DNA of 64,000 bases from Litchfieldia alkalitelluris. GTDB lineage: Bacteria > Bacillota > Bacilli > Bacillales > Bacillaceae_L. Below the pieces are notes generated by a model that was not told where the DNA came from, searched no databases, and saw nothing but the letters and a program-made list of their open reading frames with translations. The position numbers and the translations under genes are program-made. Location: positions 3,236,696 to 3,300,695 of the forward strand of contig NZ_KV917374.1 of the NCBI RefSeq assembly GCF_002019645.1. The letters are read 5' to 3'. Positions 34,070 through 44,216 of the stretch are shown in pieces. The number at the start of each line of letters is the position of its first letter. Position 1 is the stretch's first letter.

Positions 34070-36037
34070 TTACTCCTCTCCTGCGACCGATAAATTCTCA
34101 TTATCTAATATGTTTGTGTCTTCATTTAATCCGAATGCAACATTGCTTTCAATCCACTTACGACGTGGCTCTACCTTATCTCCCATTAGAGTTGTCACTC
34201 TACGTTCTGCTCGTGCGGCATCATCAATACGAACACGGATTAAGGTTCTGGTCTCTGGATTCATGGTTGTTTCCCATAATTGATCTGCATTCATTTCCCC
34301 AAGACCTTTGTACCTCTGAATCATATAGCCTTTACCAATTTTACTAATAGCACCTTGTAGTTCATCATCAGACCAAGCATACTCAATGACTTCTTTCTTC
34401 CCTGTGCCTTTACTAACTTTATAAAGTGGTGGAAGAGCGATAAACACCTTACCCGCCTCTATTAAAGGTTTCATGTAACGGTAAAAGAAGGTTAATAATA
34501 ATACCTGTATATGGGCTCCATCTGTATCCGCATCCGTCATAATGATAATCTTATCATAATTGATATCCTCAACTGAAAAGTCAGCCCCAACTCCACCGCC
34601 AATGGCATGGATAATCGTATTGATCTCTTCATTTTTAAAGATATCTGCGAGTTTCGCTTTTTCAGTATTAATTACTTTTCCTCGTAGTGGAAGCACTGCC
34701 TGGAAACGTCTGTCACGACCTTGTTTAGCAGAACCACCCGCTGAGTCACCCTCAACTAAATAGATTTCATTTTTTTGCGGGTTTCTTGATTGAGCAGGTG
34801 TTAACTTCCCACTTAAAATCGCTTCAGATCGTTTTTTCTTCTTCCCACTTCTTGCATCTTCTCTTGCTTTTCTAGCGGCTTCACGTGCCTGGAATGCTTT
34901 CACTGCTTTTTTTATCAACAATGATCCATTTTCAGGATTTTCCTCTAGAAAGTAAGCTAAATTCTCAGAAATGACTGAGTCAACAGCGGATCTAGCTTCA
35001 CCCGTACCTAACTTTCCCTTTGTTTGACCTTCAAATTGAAGAAGATTTTCTGGGATACGAACAGAAATAAGTGCTGTTAGTCCTTCTCTAATATCTGAAC
35101 CATCTAAGTTTTTATCTTTTTCTTTTAATAAAGCTACCTTACGGGCATATTCATTAAAAGCCCTGGTCATCGCTGTTTTTGCACCAGCTTCATGGGTACC
35201 CCCATCTTTGGTTCGTACATTGTTAACGAAAGATAAAACATTTTCAGAGTATCCATCATTAAATTGAAAAGCAAATTCCACTTCAATTCCATTTTGTTCG
35301 CCTTCAAATGAAACGACAGGATGTAAAACATCTTTTTCTTCATTTAAATACGTAACAAATGCTTCGATCCCCGTCTCATAATGAAAGATATCATGAAAAT
35401 CATTACGATCATCAATTAATTCTATTTTTAATCCTTTTAGAAGGAATGCAGATTCTCTGAGCCTCTCACTTAACGTTTCATAATTGTACGTAGTAGTACT
35501 GAAGATTGTTTGATCTGGCTTAAAGTGAATGGTCGTACCAGATTGATTTGTTTTCCCTGTTTTTTCGAGTGTTGTTACAGGCTGGCCACCATTTTCAAAA
35601 CGTTGCTCATACACAAACCCATCACGTTTGATTTTAACAATTAGCCACTCGCTCAACGCATTAACAACTGAGGCACCTACACCATGTAAGCCCCCACTCG
35701 ACTTATATCCACCTTGTCCAAACTTTCCTCCAGCATGGAGGACCGTTAAAATCACTTCCGGTGTGGGCTTACCTAACTTATGCATTCCTGTAGGCATTCC
35801 ACGTCCTTTATCCTGGACACTGATACTATTATCTTTGTGAATTTTTACGATTATATGATCACCATATCCTGATAGCGCTTCATCGACTGAGTTATCGACA
35901 ATTTCATAAACGAGGTGGTGTAGTCCCCTGGTATCAGTACTACCAATATACATCCCAGGTCTTTTTCGAACAGCCTCTAATCCCTCAAGTACTTGTATCG
36001 CATCATCGTTGTAATCAAATTGCTGCTGTTTTGCCAA
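34070..36037 (-). CDS. parE: DNA topoisomerase IV subunit B
   Basis: 655 residues, ATPase subunit of topoisomerase IV. GHKL ATPase motifs: EIVDNSVDEA, DKGRGMPTG, GGLHGVGASVVNALS. The TOPRIM domain shows EGDSAGGSAKQGRD and MTDADTDGAHIQ; the C-terminal QRYKGLGEMNADQLWETTM is typical. I chose the TTG at 36037 (LAKQQQFDYNDDAIQVLEGL), because AAAGGGG precedes it at good spacing and the length then matches the family; an upstream ATG at 36061 lacks a ribosome site. Operon with parC. Confidence 0.95.
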   Translation of the reverse strand: MAKQQQFDYNDDAIQVLEGLEAVRKRPGMYIGSTDTRGLHHLVYEIVDNSVDEALSGYGDHIIVKIHKDNSISVQDKGRGMPTGMHKLGKPTPEVILTVLHAGGKFGQGGYKSSGGLHGVGASVVNALSEWLIVKIKRDGFVYEQRFENGGQPVTTLEKTGKTNQSGTTIHFKPDQTIFSTTTYNYETLSERLRESAFLLKGLKIELIDDRNDFHDIFHYETGIEAFVTYLNEEKDVLHPVVSFEGEQNGIEVEFAFQFNDGYSENVLSFVNNVRTKDGGTHEAGAKTAMTRAFNEYARKVALLKEKDKNLDGSDIREGLTALISVRIPENLLQFEGQTKGKLGTGEARSAVDSVISENLAYFLEENPENGSLLIKKAVKAFQAREAARKAREDARSGKKKKRSEAILSGKLTPAQSRNPQKNEIYLVEGDSAGGSAKQGRDRRFQAVLPLRGKVINTEKAKLADIFKNEEINTIIHAIGGGVGADFSVEDINYDKIIIMTDADTDGAHIQVLLLTFFYRYMKPLIEAGKVFIALPPLYKVSKGTGKKEVIEYAWSDDELQGAISKIGKGYMIQRYKGLGEMNADQLWETTMNPETRTLIRVRIDDAARAERRVTTLMGDKVEPRRKWIESNVAFGLNEDTNILDNENLSVAGEE

Positions 36038-36061
36038 ATAACATACCCCTTTCCTAAACAC

Positions 36062-36402
36062 TCGGACGTATCGTCGTATTTCTTTTTATCGACTACGTCG
36101 TCCTTTCCCTTGTTAAAGCACCCTAGTAAGTGAACACCATTTTCATTTAATATCTGATGATTTTAATATCATTAACTTTACTTATAGTCGAATTAAAGAA
36201 CAGCTTGTACATTGCCAAGCACAATAAGTATGATCTTAAATCAAAACCAAGTTCCATATACTGGCTTTAACTTTACTAATTGTTTGAGATTTAAGAAGAA
36301 ACCTCGTTAAAAACACACAAGAACGTCTGTTTCTATTTTTAAAGACACCTATGCTTTATTTTATATGGTAAATCAATTTTAGCAACCCTCTATTAGAAAA
36401 AA
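36062..36402. other. Intergenic region upstream of parE
   Basis: About 340 bp of AT-rich sequence. I see no coding frame, RNA gene or clear riboswitch; it should contain the parE promoter. Confidence 0.5.
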
Positions 36403-36432
36403 TTAAAAAAATCCTCGTTTTTCACAAGGATT
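36403..36432 (-). terminator. Terminator of the CoA-binding protein gene
   Basis: On the minus strand AATCCT and AGGATT around an A-rich loop, followed by seven Ts. Confidence 0.75.
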
Positions 36433-36448
36433 ATTAGTACATTAGCCT

Positions 36449-36862
36449 CTATTTTGTCAATGCATGTTCAACTTTGATGCATCGGTCCATAATGACAGTA
36501 TAGCCTAAATTCCTCAAATATGTGTAAGCTTCCTCGTTTGCTAACCCAAGCTGTGCCCAAAAAACATCTGCATTTATATCGGCAAACTCCTTCGCGACAT
36601 CAAACAAATGTTCTGAACGACGAAATACATTAACAATATCTACATGTTCTTTAATCTCGCTTAGTGAGGATACTGCCTTTATACCAAAAACTTCATCGAC
36701 TACAGGGTTAACTGGGGTGATTCTGTATCCCGCATCTAACATTGCCTTACTAACCATGTAGGAAGTTCTCTCTGGATTATCAGATAGACCGACAACAGCT
36801 ATATGTTTGCTTTTTTTTAGAATTTTACCTAACTCTTCTCTTGAAGGGATTTCAATTGTCAT
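36449..36862 (-). CDS. yneT: CoA-binding (YccU/YneT-like) protein
   Basis: 137 residues of the CoA_binding Rossmann family: HIAVVGLSDNPERTSYMVSKAMLDAGYRITPVNP, then DIVNVFRRSEHL and VFWAQLGLANEEAYTYLRNLGYTVIMDRCIKVEH. The position next to parE/parC matches B. subtilis yneT. Biochemical role unknown; CoA or acyl-CoA binding is inferred from the fold. Own promoter region and terminator. Confidence 0.82.
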   Translation of the reverse strand: MTIEIPSREELGKILKKSKHIAVVGLSDNPERTSYMVSKAMLDAGYRITPVNPVVDEVFGIKAVSSLSEIKEHVDIVNVFRRSEHLFDVAKEFADINADVFWAQLGLANEEAYTYLRNLGYTVIMDRCIKVEHALTK

Positions 36863-36961
36863 CTTAAGGCCCTCTCTTCCATTTACTTAGTAGTTAGTAT
36901 TTCTGTATACATATAGGTTATTCCTGCAAGAATTTATTCAATATTTATGGTTCTTTTCTCA

Positions 36962-38710
36962 TTACTTGGAATCATTATTTTCTTTTACAGGATTCTTCCT
37001 TGATAAGGATTCATTCATCTCTGTCCAAGCTTTATCGTTTGCGAATGACCGAGTCCATGCAGCAATGCCAGCTAGATTGTATTCATGAACTAGCTGTACT
37101 CGTTTTTCTAGAGATGTTTCATCCTCCAACCAGACTTTATACAACGTTTTTTCTTTTTCGTCATAATATTCAGCAAAATTCTGTCCTGTTGCTTTATCAT
37201 ACTCAACTTCTAATTTGTTTTCATCAATCCAATCCTGAATTTGGTCCATTCCATATGCTTTAGAAGAAACCTCAATATTTCCTCCATCAGTCTCTTTTTC
37301 CTTCCATATTCTAGAATACAATGGAATTCCAAGAATTAATCTTTCACTTGGAACAACTTCTAATAGATTTCGTAGGTTTTTCTCAACCCAAGGTAAACTA
37401 GCTACACTTCCTGCTTTCGGTGATGTACCCCAATGTTCATCATAAGCCATGACAACCATGTAATCGACAATCTCAGAGAGCTTCTCGCGTTCGTAAAATT
37501 TTGACCACATAGGACTATCCGAAATAAATGTAACATCCATCGAAACCACTAAGCCCGCTTCATGCAAATATGGTGTTGCCTCTCTAACAAATTGAGTAAT
37601 TAATGGCCCATCCTCCTCATAAACATTTTCAATATCAATATTGATGCCGTCTAACTGATAGATTTCTGAATAGTGAAGAAGCTGAGAAATCATCTTTTTT
37701 CTTGTCTCAAAATCTTTGAATGCTTCATGTGTTTTGTCAGGGTCAAAATCATTAGAAAATAAGCCCCATATGTGATATTTCTGTTCCTTAGCCCATTTAA
37801 CATATTCATCAGAACCTAGGTTTGTGATATCACCTTTTCCATTTTTTAACGAAAACCAAGTTGGTGAAACTACGTTTACCCCTGGCATCACATTTAGTTT
37901 ATTTACATCAGGATTTGAAGAGTACACCGCTTCCCATACAAGATGAATTGGCCATTTCAAGTTAGGTGGCGCCGGTACTTCTTCCCTAGCAATACGTATT
38001 TTCTCTGTATTCCCTAATTTAATATGACCTTTTTCAATAAATCCACCTACACCGTTGTCTTTACGGACATAATAGAATCCTTCTTCCTCAAACTCAATGA
38101 TCACTTTTTCCTCTACTTCTACTTGATCAAGATAAGGTGTGGTCACATTAGGCTCAGTTCGTAATCTTAGATCATCTACCTTATCGTTTAACTTGACAGA
38201 CCCATTAATCAGAACATCACCATCGAATCTTACTACATGAATACCTGACTCTTGATGGATTTCAACCTTTATTTGAAAAAGATCCTCAAATGTTTTTAAA
38301 TCGAGATAAGGTTCTTCTTGATCTGAAATGAATACTGGAACCTCCAAATTCAGAGGTTCTTCATTTACAAGATACGTGAGTGAGTTGGAGGGCATTTGAA
38401 GTACTTTATTCTTTGTTGTTATAATTACTGAATTTGTCGCCGCATCCAAGAAGATTGAGTCATCAATATACTCCTTGACAAAATCAAGCGGGAAATAACT
38501 AACACCGTTTTTAATCACCGCTTCACTTTTATATATTTCACCATTAGCCACAATCGGAAATTGCTTATTAGTATATATCACTTTTTCCTTTGATGGAAAA
38601 GGGTAGATTAATAGAACAATGCTTGAGATAACTAGAAAAAGGGAACCGATGAACCCTAGTATTATCATCTTCGTTTTAGTAGAACGTGTTTTCGTCATCA
38701 TTTGAGACAT
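36962..38710 (-). CDS. Membrane-anchored GH18 glycosidase with stalk and SH3 domains
   Basis: About 582 residues from ATG 38710 (MSQMMTKTRSTKTK), preceded by GGGAGGAG. One N-terminal membrane helix, a copper-amine-oxidase-N-like stalk (YFPLDFVKEYID, LDLKTFEDLF), a bacterial SH3 segment (LRLRTEPNVTTPYL...YYVRKDNGVGGFIEKGHI) and a GH18 TIM barrel with the catalytic DGINIDIEN (Glu proton donor) and MAYDEHWGTSPKAGSVASLPWV. Such proteins cleave chitin-like or peptidoglycan N-acetylglucosamine bonds and often act in spore cortex or wall turnover. Divergent to plsY. Confidence 0.85.
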   Translation of the reverse strand: MSQMMTKTRSTKTKMIILGFIGSLFLVISSIVLLIYPFPSKEKVIYTNKQFPIVANGEIYKSEAVIKNGVSYFPLDFVKEYIDDSIFLDAATNSVIITTKNKVLQMPSNSLTYLVNEEPLNLEVPVFISDQEEPYLDLKTFEDLFQIKVEIHQESGIHVVRFDGDVLINGSVKLNDKVDDLRLRTEPNVTTPYLDQVEVEEKVIIEFEEEGFYYVRKDNGVGGFIEKGHIKLGNTEKIRIAREEVPAPPNLKWPIHLVWEAVYSSNPDVNKLNVMPGVNVVSPTWFSLKNGKGDITNLGSDEYVKWAKEQKYHIWGLFSNDFDPDKTHEAFKDFETRKKMISQLLHYSEIYQLDGINIDIENVYEEDGPLITQFVREATPYLHEAGLVVSMDVTFISDSPMWSKFYEREKLSEIVDYMVVMAYDEHWGTSPKAGSVASLPWVEKNLRNLLEVVPSERLILGIPLYSRIWKEKETDGGNIEVSSKAYGMDQIQDWIDENKLEVEYDKATGQNFAEYYDEKEKTLYKVWLEDETSLEKRVQLVHEYNLAGIAAWTRSFANDKAWTEMNESLSRKNPVKENNDSK

Positions 38711-38875
38711 ACAATCTCCTCCCATTACTATGGTACGAAATTTAGCTTCATTTGAAAAGGTGAAATCCGTTTCTACCAATTTTTTTGTATAAGCATGTAT
38801 TTTTAAAAATTAAGTGGTACAATAAGATTGGAAAAATAAAGCACCATTGAAGTACATATTTAAAGGAGTTTTCAC

Positions 38876-39472
38876 ATGACCTTATTTGATTTTATATTCA
38901 TTATTGCAGCATACTTACTTGGATCCATTCCTTCCGGGTTAATCGTAGGGAAATTAGGATATGGAATTGACATACGTCAGCATGGAAGTGGAAATTTAGG
39001 TGGGACCAATACCTTTCGTACATTAGGTAAAAAAGCCGGTATTATAGTAACAGTTGCAGATATCCTAAAGGGCACGTTAGCTGCCTCTCTACCTTTCTTC
39101 TTTGGAACTGATTTAGTTTCTATTCATCAATTATTATTTGGATTAGTTGCAGTTGTGGGTCATATGTACCCTATATTTGCAGGTTTTAAAGGCGGCAAAG
39201 CAGTGGCAACATCTGGTGGAGTCATTTTAGCTTATCATCCCATTTTATTTCTAACAGTTGTTATTTTCTTTTTCCTTGCATTATATCTTACAAAATATGT
39301 TTCTCTATCTTCAATACTAACTGGAATTTTCGCCTTAATCTTTAGTCTTTTCACTAAAGACATTCCATTAATCATCGTGATTGCTCTCTTAGCTCTATTT
39401 GTGATTTACCGTCATAGAGCAAATATTAAAAGAATCATTAATAAAACTGAACCTAAGATTAAATGGTTGTAG
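38876..39472 (+). CDS. plsY: Glycerol-3-phosphate acyltransferase PlsY
   Basis: 198 residues, five to seven membrane helices. Transfers the acyl group from acyl-phosphate to glycerol-3-phosphate, the first step of phospholipid synthesis. Conserved motifs: [23 protein letters not shown] and [28 protein letters not shown] precedes the start. It sits next to topoisomerase IV genes as in B. subtilis (yneS). Confidence 0.95.
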   Translation: MTLFDFIFIIAAYLLGSIPSGLIVGKLGYGIDIRQHGSGNLGGTNTFRTLGKKAGIIVTVADILKGTLAASLPFFFGTDLVSIHQLLFGLVAVVGHMYPIFAGFKGGKAVATSGGVILAYHPILFLTVVIFFFLALYLTKYVSLSSILTGIFALIFSLFTKDIPLIIVIALLALFVIYRHRANIKRIINKTEPKIKWL

Positions 39473-39490
39473 CTAAAATAAATGAAAAAA

Positions 39491-39524
39491 CAAACGCCAA
39501 GATTCCTCTTGGCGTTGTTTTTTT
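39491..39524 (+). terminator. Terminator of plsY
   Basis: AACGCCAAGA and TCTTGGCGTT around TTCC, followed by seven Ts. Confidence 0.9.
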
Positions 39525-39635
39525 ACACTAGTTTGTATTTAGGCCAGAAGATTTTTTGTGTTATCAGCCTTGTAATGGTGCTCTCCAAATCTTATCAGTA
39601 TAGTGATCCACTTAATCTGTGGTTTCAATAATAAT

Positions 39636-39665
39636 AAAAAAGACCAAGTCACGATGGGCTTGATC
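39636..39665 (-). terminator. Terminator of the S9 peptidase gene
   Basis: On the minus strand GATCAAG and CTTGGTC pair with one G-U and are followed by a T-run. Confidence 0.7.
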
Positions 39666-39683
39666 TAGGTAAGTATTACATGA

Positions 39684-41471
39684 TTAAATAAATCGATTAA
39701 AGAATTCAAGAATCGTACGATTTACTTTGATTTCATTTTCTTTCTTAGAAAAACCGTGCCCTTCATCTTCTAGAACTAGGTATTCAACGTTAACTCCTCG
39801 GTCTTCAAGCGCTTTAACAATTTTGTCTGATTCAGCTTTTACCACACGAGGGTCATTTGCACCTTGAATTACTAGCATTGGTTTTGTCATTTGCTCTAGG
39901 TAAGTAATTGGTGAGTACTCGATTAATTTTTCCTTATCCTTCACAGGATCTCCTACCCACTGATTCATTGCCGGCTTCCAGTGCTCAGGAACTGAGTCAA
40001 TGAACGAAAATAAATCACTAGGACCAAAGATATCTACTACAGCTTTGAAATAATCCGCATGTCGACCATGTAACAGAAGTGCCATGTAACCTCCATAGCT
40101 ACCGCCCATTAATAGCACTTTATCACGGTCGGCATACCCGTTTGATATCAGCCATTCTACACCCTCAATATTGTCTAATCTTGGTCCATATCCCCAGTCA
40201 CCTTCAACCATCTTCATGAAAGAAAGACCATAACCTGATGAACCACGGAAATTAGGTGTAAATATACTATACCCGCGATGTACTAAGAATTGGAACAAGG
40301 CTCTAAATGACTTTCGTTCTGCAGCCTGTGGACCACCATGTGGCCATAAAATTACGTGTCCATTGCTTACTTCCGGTTTAGCTTTAAAGAATAACGCCTC
40401 AATGTCTAAACCATCAAAAGATGGGTAAGTTACCACTTCTGGTTCACATAATTCATCTTTTGAAACACCAGGAACTCCTAAGTTAGTGCATGCTTTCCAT
40501 TCTGTTGATCCATTTTCACATTGATAAATATTGTTGGGTTCCACTGCCGAACGACCTAGAAGGTATAGATTCCCGGTTTCGGTAACTATAAGCTTTTGGA
40601 TTACACTTACAGGTATTTCAATTTTGTTTACTTGATTATCACCAATTGAAAACTCGTAAAGAAAATCCTCTACACCTTTTGAGCTTGTAATGTATAGTGA
40701 TTGTCGTACCTTGTTATATTTAATAGATTGAAAATCCTCTTGTTCAAATGAAAGAACTTTTGAGAAAGATTTAGTTGTTATATCAAATTTAGCTAAATAA
40801 GAGAAATCATCATCATAATCGGTTATTAAGTAAATTTCTGTATCCGAAGTAAACAACACTGATGATGTTGTGTGCTGTTTATCTGTTTCTGGTGTAAGAA
40901 GGAATTCTTCTCCATCAACAACAACATGAGCTAGAGTATATGTATTCGCAAAGTGTCTAAAATAGACAAATTTGTCTTCATTAGGACCCACGTCTAATAA
41001 ATATGTCCCTGCTTTTTCACCTACATTAACGATTGTCTCTTCATCTGTGTCTAGTTGATAACAATACGTATTCAGATACATTTTATTTTCTTTCGTAGAC
41101 GTATAATACAAACGGCTACCATCCTTTGAAAGAATTGGAGACATATGACGCTCTCCTTCAGCAACTCTTAAAGGCTTTAATTCTCCACCAGAAGGCTTTA
41201 ATGCATATAATTGAGTATTTTCATCTCCATCATGATCAAATCCCGCTATGAAAAAGCGGCCCTGTTTATCAAAGGTTAACTCATGGCAGCTTTGATCAAT
41301 AAAAGTAAGTGGATAGGGAAAGTTATTTGGTAGGTCCATTCCCCAAAGGTTGTATTTTCCACTTAAATTAGTACTTAATATCAGTTGATCCTCACTTGGA
41401 CTAACTGTGAAATTTTGAATGGCCAATGTCCTAAAAAATTGTTCTACATCAGGTTTTTTAAATGTAAGCAT
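39684..41471 (-). CDS. S9-family (prolyl-oligopeptidase-type) peptidase
   Basis: 595 residues from ATG 41471 (MLTFKKPDVEQFFRTLA), preceded by AGAAGG; an ATG at 41528 gives an unlikely extension. N-terminal beta-propeller of TolB-like repeats, then the alpha/beta hydrolase domain with the nucleophile GGSYGGYMALLL, Asp in GANDPRVVKAES and His in EGHGFSKKEN. Acts as an acylaminoacyl or dipeptidyl peptidase in the cytosol; no signal peptide. It lies between plsY and the capA-like gene, an insertion relative to B. subtilis as I remember it. Confidence 0.85.
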   Translation of the reverse strand: MLTFKKPDVEQFFRTLAIQNFTVSPSEDQLILSTNLSGKYNLWGMDLPNNFPYPLTFIDQSCHELTFDKQGRFFIAGFDHDGDENTQLYALKPSGGELKPLRVAEGERHMSPILSKDGSRLYYTSTKENKMYLNTYCYQLDTDEETIVNVGEKAGTYLLDVGPNEDKFVYFRHFANTYTLAHVVVDGEEFLLTPETDKQHTTSSVLFTSDTEIYLITDYDDDFSYLAKFDITTKSFSKVLSFEQEDFQSIKYNKVRQSLYITSSKGVEDFLYEFSIGDNQVNKIEIPVSVIQKLIVTETGNLYLLGRSAVEPNNIYQCENGSTEWKACTNLGVPGVSKDELCEPEVVTYPSFDGLDIEALFFKAKPEVSNGHVILWPHGGPQAAERKSFRALFQFLVHRGYSIFTPNFRGSSGYGLSFMKMVEGDWGYGPRLDNIEGVEWLISNGYADRDKVLLMGGSYGGYMALLLHGRHADYFKAVVDIFGPSDLFSFIDSVPEHWKPAMNQWVGDPVKDKEKLIEYSPITYLEQMTKPMLVIQGANDPRVVKAESDKIVKALEDRGVNVEYLVLEDEGHGFSKKENEIKVNRTILEFFNRFI

Positions 41472-41662
41472 ATCGTACCTTCTTTCTATTAATTTTAATG
41501 AATGCAAAAACCATTTTACACTTATCACTTCGACATTATTTTAAAATAATCCTGCTTTTTATTTCGGAATATGAAATATACTGCAATTTTCGATTATTTT
41601 TTACAATATTTATAATTTTTATATTATAGTTATAGCATAGATATAAATAAAGGAGAATGAAC

Positions 41663-42838
41663 TTGAAGAAGGTAACTTTTAAACCTATTTTGATTTCTTT
41701 GTCTATCTGTTTTACGCTTATGGTATTGCTTTTTCTATTTATTGGTGAAAATTTAAGTAGTAATAGAGATGAAACACAATTACGAGAAGTATCTAAACAT
41801 GGCTCTAAGTTAACCAACCAAGAATTTAAGGAATTTAGTACATCTATGACATTTGCAGCAATTGGAGATATCCTTATTCACGATAGGGTATATAATGATG
41901 CAAAAACTGGTGAAAGCTATGATTTTAATCCAATGTTTATGGCTGTAAAGGAATATTTAGATACACCTGATTTAACGATTGCCAATCAAGAAACAATTAT
42001 TGGTGGTTCAGAAATTGGACTGTCATCATATCCTTCGTTTAACAGTCCTTACGAGCTTGCTGACTCTTTAATTGACAATGGGATTGATATCGTATCAATT
42101 GCTAATAATCATACTCTTGATCGAGGAGAAAAGGCAGTTATGAATGCTACTCATTATTTTGATGAAATTGGATTAGAATATGTGGGTGGATACAAAAATT
42201 TTGAAGACCAAAAGAAGATACGAGTGATGAATCGAAATGGTATTAATATTGCCTTTTTATCTTACACATATGGAACTAATGGAATTCCTGTCCCTGAAGG
42301 AAAAGGATACTTAGTCAATTTAATTGATTTACCGACCATTAAAAAGGATATTGCGGAGGCAAAAGAGGTATCTGATGTTGTTTCAGTTAGTATGCATTGG
42401 GGAAATGAATACCAGAGATATCCCTCTGATGAACAACAAAAACTTGCTCAAGAAATCGCAAATGCAGGTGCGGATATCATCATCGGACATCACCCCCATG
42501 TTCTTCAACCAATGAGTTGGATTGATCGAGAAGATGGAGGGAAAACCTTCATTATCTATTCTCTAGGGAACTTTTTATCAGGTCAAATCTGGGATTATAA
42601 GGACATAGGTGGAGTAATCCAGCTAGATATTATCAAAGAAATCAATGCAAAAGATGAAGTTGAGATAAAAATCGAAAATCCGGTATTTACAGCAACATAT
42701 GTGACCAGTCAAAATCAACAAAATTATCGAATTGTCCCACTAAAAGATGCTGGCGAAGTTGGTTTATCAAATGCAACTGGTGTGTATAACGAAATAAATG
42801 ACCACATGTTTCAATGGTTAGTCAATGAGACAAACTAA
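41663..42838 (+). CDS. CapA/PgsA-like metallophosphatase, membrane-anchored
   Basis: About 391 residues from TTG 41663, with AAAGGAG seven bases before; the ATG at 41657 is too close to it. One N-terminal membrane helix (ILISLSICFTLMVLLFLFIG) and an extracellular CapA-type calcineurin-like domain: AAIGDILIHDRVY, ANQETIIGG, IANNHTLDRG, SMHWGNEYQRYPS and IIGHHPHVLQP. CapA/PgsA proteins serve in poly-gamma-glutamate synthesis; no capB or capC is nearby, so it may act in another surface polymer pathway. Confidence 0.82.
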   Translation: MKKVTFKPILISLSICFTLMVLLFLFIGENLSSNRDETQLREVSKHGSKLTNQEFKEFSTSMTFAAIGDILIHDRVYNDAKTGESYDFNPMFMAVKEYLDTPDLTIANQETIIGGSEIGLSSYPSFNSPYELADSLIDNGIDIVSIANNHTLDRGEKAVMNATHYFDEIGLEYVGGYKNFEDQKKIRVMNRNGINIAFLSYTYGTNGIPVPEGKGYLVNLIDLPTIKKDIAEAKEVSDVVSVSMHWGNEYQRYPSDEQQKLAQEIANAGADIIIGHHPHVLQPMSWIDREDGGKTFIIYSLGNFLSGQIWDYKDIGGVIQLDIIKEINAKDEVEIKIENPVFTATYVTSQNQQNYRIVPLKDAGEVGLSNATGVYNEINDHMFQWLVNETN

Positions 42839-42859
42839 AGAAACGTAAAAGGAGGAAAC

Positions 42860-43150
42860 ATGATGAATTTATCAATTGTAGAGCAGGCGGTTAATTGGTA
42901 TAAAACAGAACTTCATTTAAAAGAAGGAGACTATGTACGTTTCTTTGTTAGATATGGAGGCGCTGGAGGTATCCAACCAGGTTTTTCTCTAGGCGTTTCA
43001 AAAGATTCACCATCTACTGTAGGAAGTAAAACGGAGAATTCGGGGATAACTTTTTACATAGAAGAAGATGATTTATGGTACTTTGATGAACATGATTTAG
43101 CCATCCAATATAATGAAAAAATGAACGAACCTGTGTTTAAGTATAATTAA
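42860..43150 (+). CDS. yneR: HesB/IscA-like protein YneR
   Basis: 96 residues of the HesB/YneR family: YVRFFVRYGGAGGIQPGFSLGVS then ITFYIEEDDLWYFDEHDLAIQYN. The Cys residues used for Fe-S scaffold work in IscA are absent, as in YneR, so an Fe-S role is not assured. AGGAGG precedes the double ATG. A perfect terminator follows. Position matches the B. subtilis yneR locus. Confidence 0.8.
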   Translation: MMNLSIVEQAVNWYKTELHLKEGDYVRFFVRYGGAGGIQPGFSLGVSKDSPSTVGSKTENSGITFYIEEDDLWYFDEHDLAIQYNEKMNEPVFKYN

Positions 43151-43151
43151 C

Positions 43152-43191
43152 AAAAAGCTAATCGCATACCTTTTATGCGATTAGCTTTTTC
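43152..43191 (+). terminator. Terminator of yneR
   Basis: AAAAGCTAATCGCATA and TATGCGATTAGCTTTT around CCTTT with a T-run. Confidence 0.9.
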
Positions 43192-43367
43192 TTTGTTCAT
43201 GGCTGTTTCGTAAACTTTGTTGCTTTTGAAAGGTCTATTGTATTCACTATGAATTAATTAGAGTGGCATCTTTTCTTCTTAATCGTTAAACCAAAATCCT
43301 GAAATAATAATGTTATTTACTCTAGAATAGGTCAATTAGCAACAATCTTTTCAGAAAAGAGCCTTGT

Positions 43368-43670
43368 TCATTTAATTTTAAAGCGTTGAATATGACTATG
43401 TAGGCCCTCGGCTTTTAACACCTTTAATTGTATCTCACCTAGTAAATCGAAATGAGGATATACATTTCTATTATGTATCCATTCCCTCTTTAGGCCGTAA
43501 GAATGACCCCATTCAACTAATTTTTGAAGGTCATTACAGCCTACCTTAGTTACAGATGTAACATCCATAAAACGAGGGTCTTGCCAAAAATGAGTGATAA
43601 AGGCAATCTTACCTGCTGCTACTTTGTTTTTCCATTCTTCTAGTTCGTCTCTAGAAATTCCAAATGCCAT
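43368..43670 (-). CDS. yneQ: Conserved protein YneQ
   Basis: 100 residues: FGISRDELEEWKNKVAAG, AFITHFWQDPRF, then VGCNDLQKLVEWGHSYGLK. Conserved His and Trp suggest an enzyme-like or binding role but none is known. Its ATG shares bases with the stop of yneP (TAATG), so the two are translationally coupled, matching the B. subtilis order yneP-yneQ. Confidence 0.78.
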   Translation of the reverse strand: MAFGISRDELEEWKNKVAAGKIAFITHFWQDPRFMDVTSVTKVGCNDLQKLVEWGHSYGLKREWIHNRNVYPHFDLLGEIQLKVLKAEGLHSHIQRFKIK

Positions 43671-44098
43671 TAGTTATTCTCACTTTTTTTCGCTTTTTCA
43701 TAAGCTTGGTGCCACTCAGGATAATATTTCTTAAAATGAATAGGCCTAAATGAATCTTTTTTCACACAAACATGGGAAGATGTGCCGATTACGGAGATTT
43801 CTTGACTTTCATTTACAATTTCATATCCATATACACTTCTTATTCCATCATATTTTTCTATCCAAGTCGAGATTGTAGCTACTTCACCATATCTTAGTGG
43901 CTTTTTATAAGTGACTTGTATATCAATAACTGGAGAGATAATTCCGTCTTTTTCCATTCCTGCATAGCTAAATCCTAAATCCTTGATAAGAGCGGTTCTC
44001 CCTATTTCCATCCATACTAAATAGTTTGCATGATAAACTACACCCATTTGATCTGTTTCTGCATACCGAACTTCTATCTCTTTCTTTGATATGAACAT
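43670..44098 (-). CDS. yneP: 4HBT acyl-CoA thioesterase YneP
   Basis: 142 residues of the hot-dog thioesterase family: EVRYAETDQMGVVYHANYLVWMEIGRTAL is the 4-hydroxybenzoyl-CoA thioesterase signature with its catalytic Asp. Cleaves acyl-CoA thioesters in the cytosol; acyl preference unknown. AAAGGAG precedes the start. First gene of the yneP-yneQ pair. Confidence 0.85.
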   Translation of the reverse strand: MFISKKEIEVRYAETDQMGVVYHANYLVWMEIGRTALIKDLGFSYAGMEKDGIISPVIDIQVTYKKPLRYGEVATISTWIEKYDGIRSVYGYEIVNESQEISVIGTSSHVCVKKDSFRPIHFKKYYPEWHQAYEKAKKSENN

Positions 44099-44177
44099 TG
44101 TGTTTCTCCTTTATTACTACCTAATAGGTTTCATTGACAGTTATGATACCATACTTTCCTAAGAATACGGTAGTAAA

Positions 44178-44210
44178 AAGACCAAACTGTAACCTCCGTT
44201 TGGTCTTTGG
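44178..44210. terminator. Hairpin terminator
   Basis: AAAGACCAAAC and GTTTGGTCTTT around ten bases. It lies upstream of yneP and just after the tlp stop, and so would end tlp transcription. Confidence 0.8.
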
Positions 44211-44216
44211 TACGGT